In this document: piece by piece, positions 61,635-64,000 of the stretch | Layout of the letters: the number at the start of each line of letters is the position of its first letter | Position numbering within the stretch: the first letter of the stretch is position 1 | NCBI GenBank assembly: GCA_020055645.1 | Contig: CM034546.1 | Span: 97,588,001-97,652,000, forward strand | Direction of reading: 5' to 3' | Origin: Tomocerus qinae | Taxonomy: Eukaryota > Arthropoda > Collembola > Entomobryomorpha > Tomoceridae | DNA length: 64,000 nucleotides | Position numbers and translations under genes: made by a program | The notes under the pieces: generated by a model | The model's database searches: none | Told to the model about the DNA's origin: nothing | The model's input: only the letters and a program-made list of their open reading frames with translations

Positions 61635-61640
61635 TTTATT
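61635..61640 (-). terminator. AATAAA polyadenylation signal of the minus-strand gene
   Basis: TTTATT on the plus strand is AATAAA on the minus strand. It lies about 245 bases past the stop codon of the minus-strand last exon at 61884-62009. Confidence 0.4.
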
Positions 61641-61883
61641 TACAACCTGTGGTGCGTTGTATTTTCTGTTCACGGAGGTGTTACTTTACCACTATTATTA
61701 TAACGAACCAAGCAAGAATTCTTAGCGCAATTCAGGAGTTTCATTTTGACATGAACGGCCACACCGCTATAATACTCCCTAACTGAAATGCACCATGAAA
61801 TTCTTTGAAATGAACAAGGAAATGAAAATCTATCCAGTACGTTAGCTTATTCTAAAATTCCAGCAGTAACGGAGTACTAAATT

Positions 61884-62009
61884 CTAGAGAAATGATTTTG
61901 CATAGCCAGAGAAGGTGGGCAGAGGCTCAATTTCCAAGTACACTTGTTGTATACGTGGTGGGTTGGTGTAAGTTGCAATTTCACCATATTGAATACCAAG
62001 AAATGGTAC
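61884..62009 (-). CDS. Probable last exon of a minus-strand gene
   Basis: On the minus strand, the acceptor TTTATGCATATTATGTACAG is followed by a phase-0 frame of 41 codons and a TAG at 61884-61886. It reads VPFLGIQYGEIATYTNPPRI, then QQVYLEIEPLPTFSGYAKSF, then L, with a purine-N-pyrimidine codon pattern typical of coding sequence. An alternative phase is also open to a nearby stop but has a less protein-like composition. A minus-strand AATAAA lies about 245 bases beyond. The gene would enter from the right and converge on the 353-codon gene. I could not identify the preceding exon. A small minus-strand frame with a hydrophobic N-terminus at 63039-63170 (MAKIRTTPVFIVTGCILLFL) is a distant possibility. 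Function unknown. Confidence 0.45.
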   Translation of the reverse strand, partial: VPFLGIQYGEIATYTNPPRIQQVYLEIEPLPTFSGYAKSFL

Positions 62010-64000
62010 CTGTACATAATATGCATAAATATAAAAAGCATACCTATAAAGAAAATGCACGATAAGGTAAAGAAAACAACACGCGCGAGGCGGCAGCTCT
62101 CGCCCATTCTTTATTTTAGCATTGAAATGCATTGTGCGGATCAAATAAAGCGGAATTTATTACCCAGCATGCTCTTTCTTTACTCGCCTTCATTTTCCTC
62201 GGCTTCACTTGACTCCAGTCAACTCCAGTTTTACTTACACTTTCCACCAGTCACAATTTCCAGTTCCCTTGCTTATTCATACAAATATACAGCGCTGTCA
62301 ACTATTATATTATCGCAGACAGTAAACGGCCAACAATTCCCATTCGTAGAAGAGAGACGACAATATTTTAGCACCATTGTAGTCTGCAATAAGCACAAGT
62401 CTGTTTGTCCCGTCTTATAAAGACGACTCTATGAAGTGCTTCCGCTCCTACTCCTATAATCACACTTTTCTGATGTGATGTGAGTGATTTTATGAACGGA
62501 TGTACTTTACTTACTCGCTAAATAAGTCTTTCTTCTATCCACACCACTCTACACATCAGACCCATCCTATTCTACTATACTCTCTTTATGTGTCCTTGTT
62601 GTGCGTACCCATTCAAGGAGAATATTGTCGTAAAGACGGATGAAGTCTTAATCCATTTCACTTTCATACCATTTTTTACACAGTCTTGCCAATACATACT
62701 CAAAGTAAACCTATAAGACACATGTAAGTATTTATAGAAGAAAAACCAGTTTTTAGAAAAGAAAACTCAAGTAGAAATACAATAGGATTTCATAGCTTAC
62801 ATCCTTTTATCTGTAGCCGTAAACCTTCATCAGATATACTTGTTATTGCCAACGCATGCAAAAAGACGCAATAAAATCTTTACTATTGTAACTATAAAAT
62901 TTTAGTCATGAATGCACAGACCATATTAAAAATCAATTATAAAATCAAGTTTTTTCTGGACTCCAAGTAGCATCTCTAATTCCTTTCGCATTGTAAAGTA
63001 AATTTTTAACTTTTCTACGATAAAAATATATTCAGATGTCAAAAATCTTTAATCTGGATGTAGCCGAAAGTCACTATTTTGTAATTATTCGTTCCTGGTA
63101 TAAGTTTGCGTAGGAATAGTAAAATGCACCCGGTAACAATAAAGACTGGTGTAGTGCGGATTTTAGCCATTAACGATAAAAAGCATCTGTTTCACTTAAA
63201 GCTCATCGAGCAAACAAATATTTGAGTGTAGAAAAGCAGAGTGCATCGAAATTCCCAATAATAACATGAGAAAAATAGGTATAGAGTGAGCAGAGGTACG
63301 TGTCTATAAATCCTGTACGCAATTTTATTTATTGCCTGCGTGTCCACTTTAATTTAATCTCCTCCCTGCACCAAACTGCATCCCTGTGGTCTAATAGTGC
63401 CCATCTGACGAATATAAAACGAGTCCACTTTTACTTAGTGCTTAGATGGATTCGGTGTATTTATATGCGTAAGGTAAAGCCTCTGAAATGTTGTGAAGCA
63501 ACAAGAATGCATGATCTTGCGTGCTCAAACAAAATATTTCTAATCTGTAGATTTCGTGATTGGGCATAGCCATAATTCCTCTACATTGTAAGTACCTACC
63601 AGCAGCATACCTATCTTATATCCGGCTAATTTACTGACTAGTTACATTAGATACATAAAAATTATTATAGAATATTATCTACGCATGCATAACTATTATA
63701 TGTACAAAGGTACAAATTAGAATTCTATATATAGCTTCCTGTGTGCAGGTATAAATCTTGGTTATCACTTGCTTTAAAAGGGAATTAAGTTGAAGTGTAA
63801 AAGCAAGCTAAGTTTGCTTTGACGCTGTAATAACATTGAAATCCTTCACTAATCCACACGATAGCGTTCATTGATTGTTTCCTTCTTGGGCAAGTATAAC
63901 GATGTGCATGCATGCTATTTGTACACAGATACGTAAATGGGGAGATTCTCTAAGGGAATTACAAGTTTGGCACTAAGGTGACAATAAATACCTTTCTCAG
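62010..64000. other. Non-coding or intronic stretch to the window edge
   Basis: A 158-codon plus-strand frame at 61944-62420 overlaps the minus-strand exon and looks like chance. A minus-strand stretch near 62.82-62.86 kb (ISDEGLRLQIKG before GTAAGC) has a good donor but a phase that does not meet the last exon. A 43-codon minus-strand frame at 63039-63170 begins like a membrane-anchored N-terminus but is unsupported. Nothing else was recognised. Confidence 0.35.

Noticed and set aside
61944-62420. 158-codon plus-strand open frame
   Set aside because: Covers the antisense of a better supported minus-strand last exon. Its translation is a patchwork of hydrophobic and Ser-rich segments without domains, and the phase-consistent minus-strand reading with acceptor and polyadenylation signal is preferred.
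1-64000. tRNA, rRNA, CRISPR, phage or operon-like structures
   Set aside because: Searched by eye for tRNA B-box words, regular repeat-spacer arrays and compact same-strand gene runs; none found. The sequence is eukaryotic in character.

Overview
The window looks like nuclear DNA from an animal with a large, AT-rich, gene-poor genome, most likely an arthropod. I cannot narrow it further. Four things point this way. Almost no reading frame exceeds 100 codons. Coding stretches are short exons bounded by GT/AG splice sites and separated by introns of 0.6 to more than 8 kb. Polyadenylation signals are of the AATAAA type. The debris consists of eukaryotic DNA transposons (P/THAP9, hAT-like, fold-back and small inverted-repeat elements). 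I see no operons, ribosome binding sites, rRNA, tRNA, CRISPR arrays or recognisable retrovirus-like elements.

Layout. From 1 to about 26 kb lie pieces of a plus-strand split gene. The best part is a run of exons (12877/12897-12959, 21609-21754, 22335-22428, 24359-24409) whose phases join without a stop and encode a coiled-coil protein. An exon at 7037-7115 joins in phase upstream, and 25656-25760 is a possible last exon. The 8.6-kb intron of this gene holds a nearly perfect 330-bp fold-back element (16189-16516). Just before the next exon it also holds a six-copy, about 132-bp tandem array (20263-21060) followed by a GACA run.

From 26 to 59 kb the sequence is mostly non-coding, with weak exon candidates on both strands (32.4, 33.8, 39.6 and 48.6 kb). 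Three transposon fossils are clear. One is an internally deleted P/THAP9-type element with 32-bp terminal inverted repeats (39983-40798). One is a 176-bp hAT-like miniature element with a perfect 8-bp target duplication (43702-43877). One is a 171-bp element with 38-bp inverted repeats (49471-49641). A pyrimidine- and initiator-rich stretch at 47.1-47.75 kb could be a promoter with a 5' leader.

From 59 to 62 kb lies the only long intact reading frame, a 353-codon single-exon gene (59898-60959). It encodes a protein I do not recognise, with a conserved-looking N-terminal half and a Ser/Asn/His-rich second half. Two short upstream reading frames precede it, one overlapping its start, and a polyadenylation signal lies at 61247. 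Facing it on the minus strand is a probable last exon of another gene (61884-62009) with its own signal at 61635-61640, so the two genes appear to converge with roughly 0.35 kb between their ends. From 62 kb to the end I see only weak candidates.

All split-gene models were read by eye from splice motifs and phase agreement, so single exons outside the 21.6-24.4 kb run should be treated as hypotheses.
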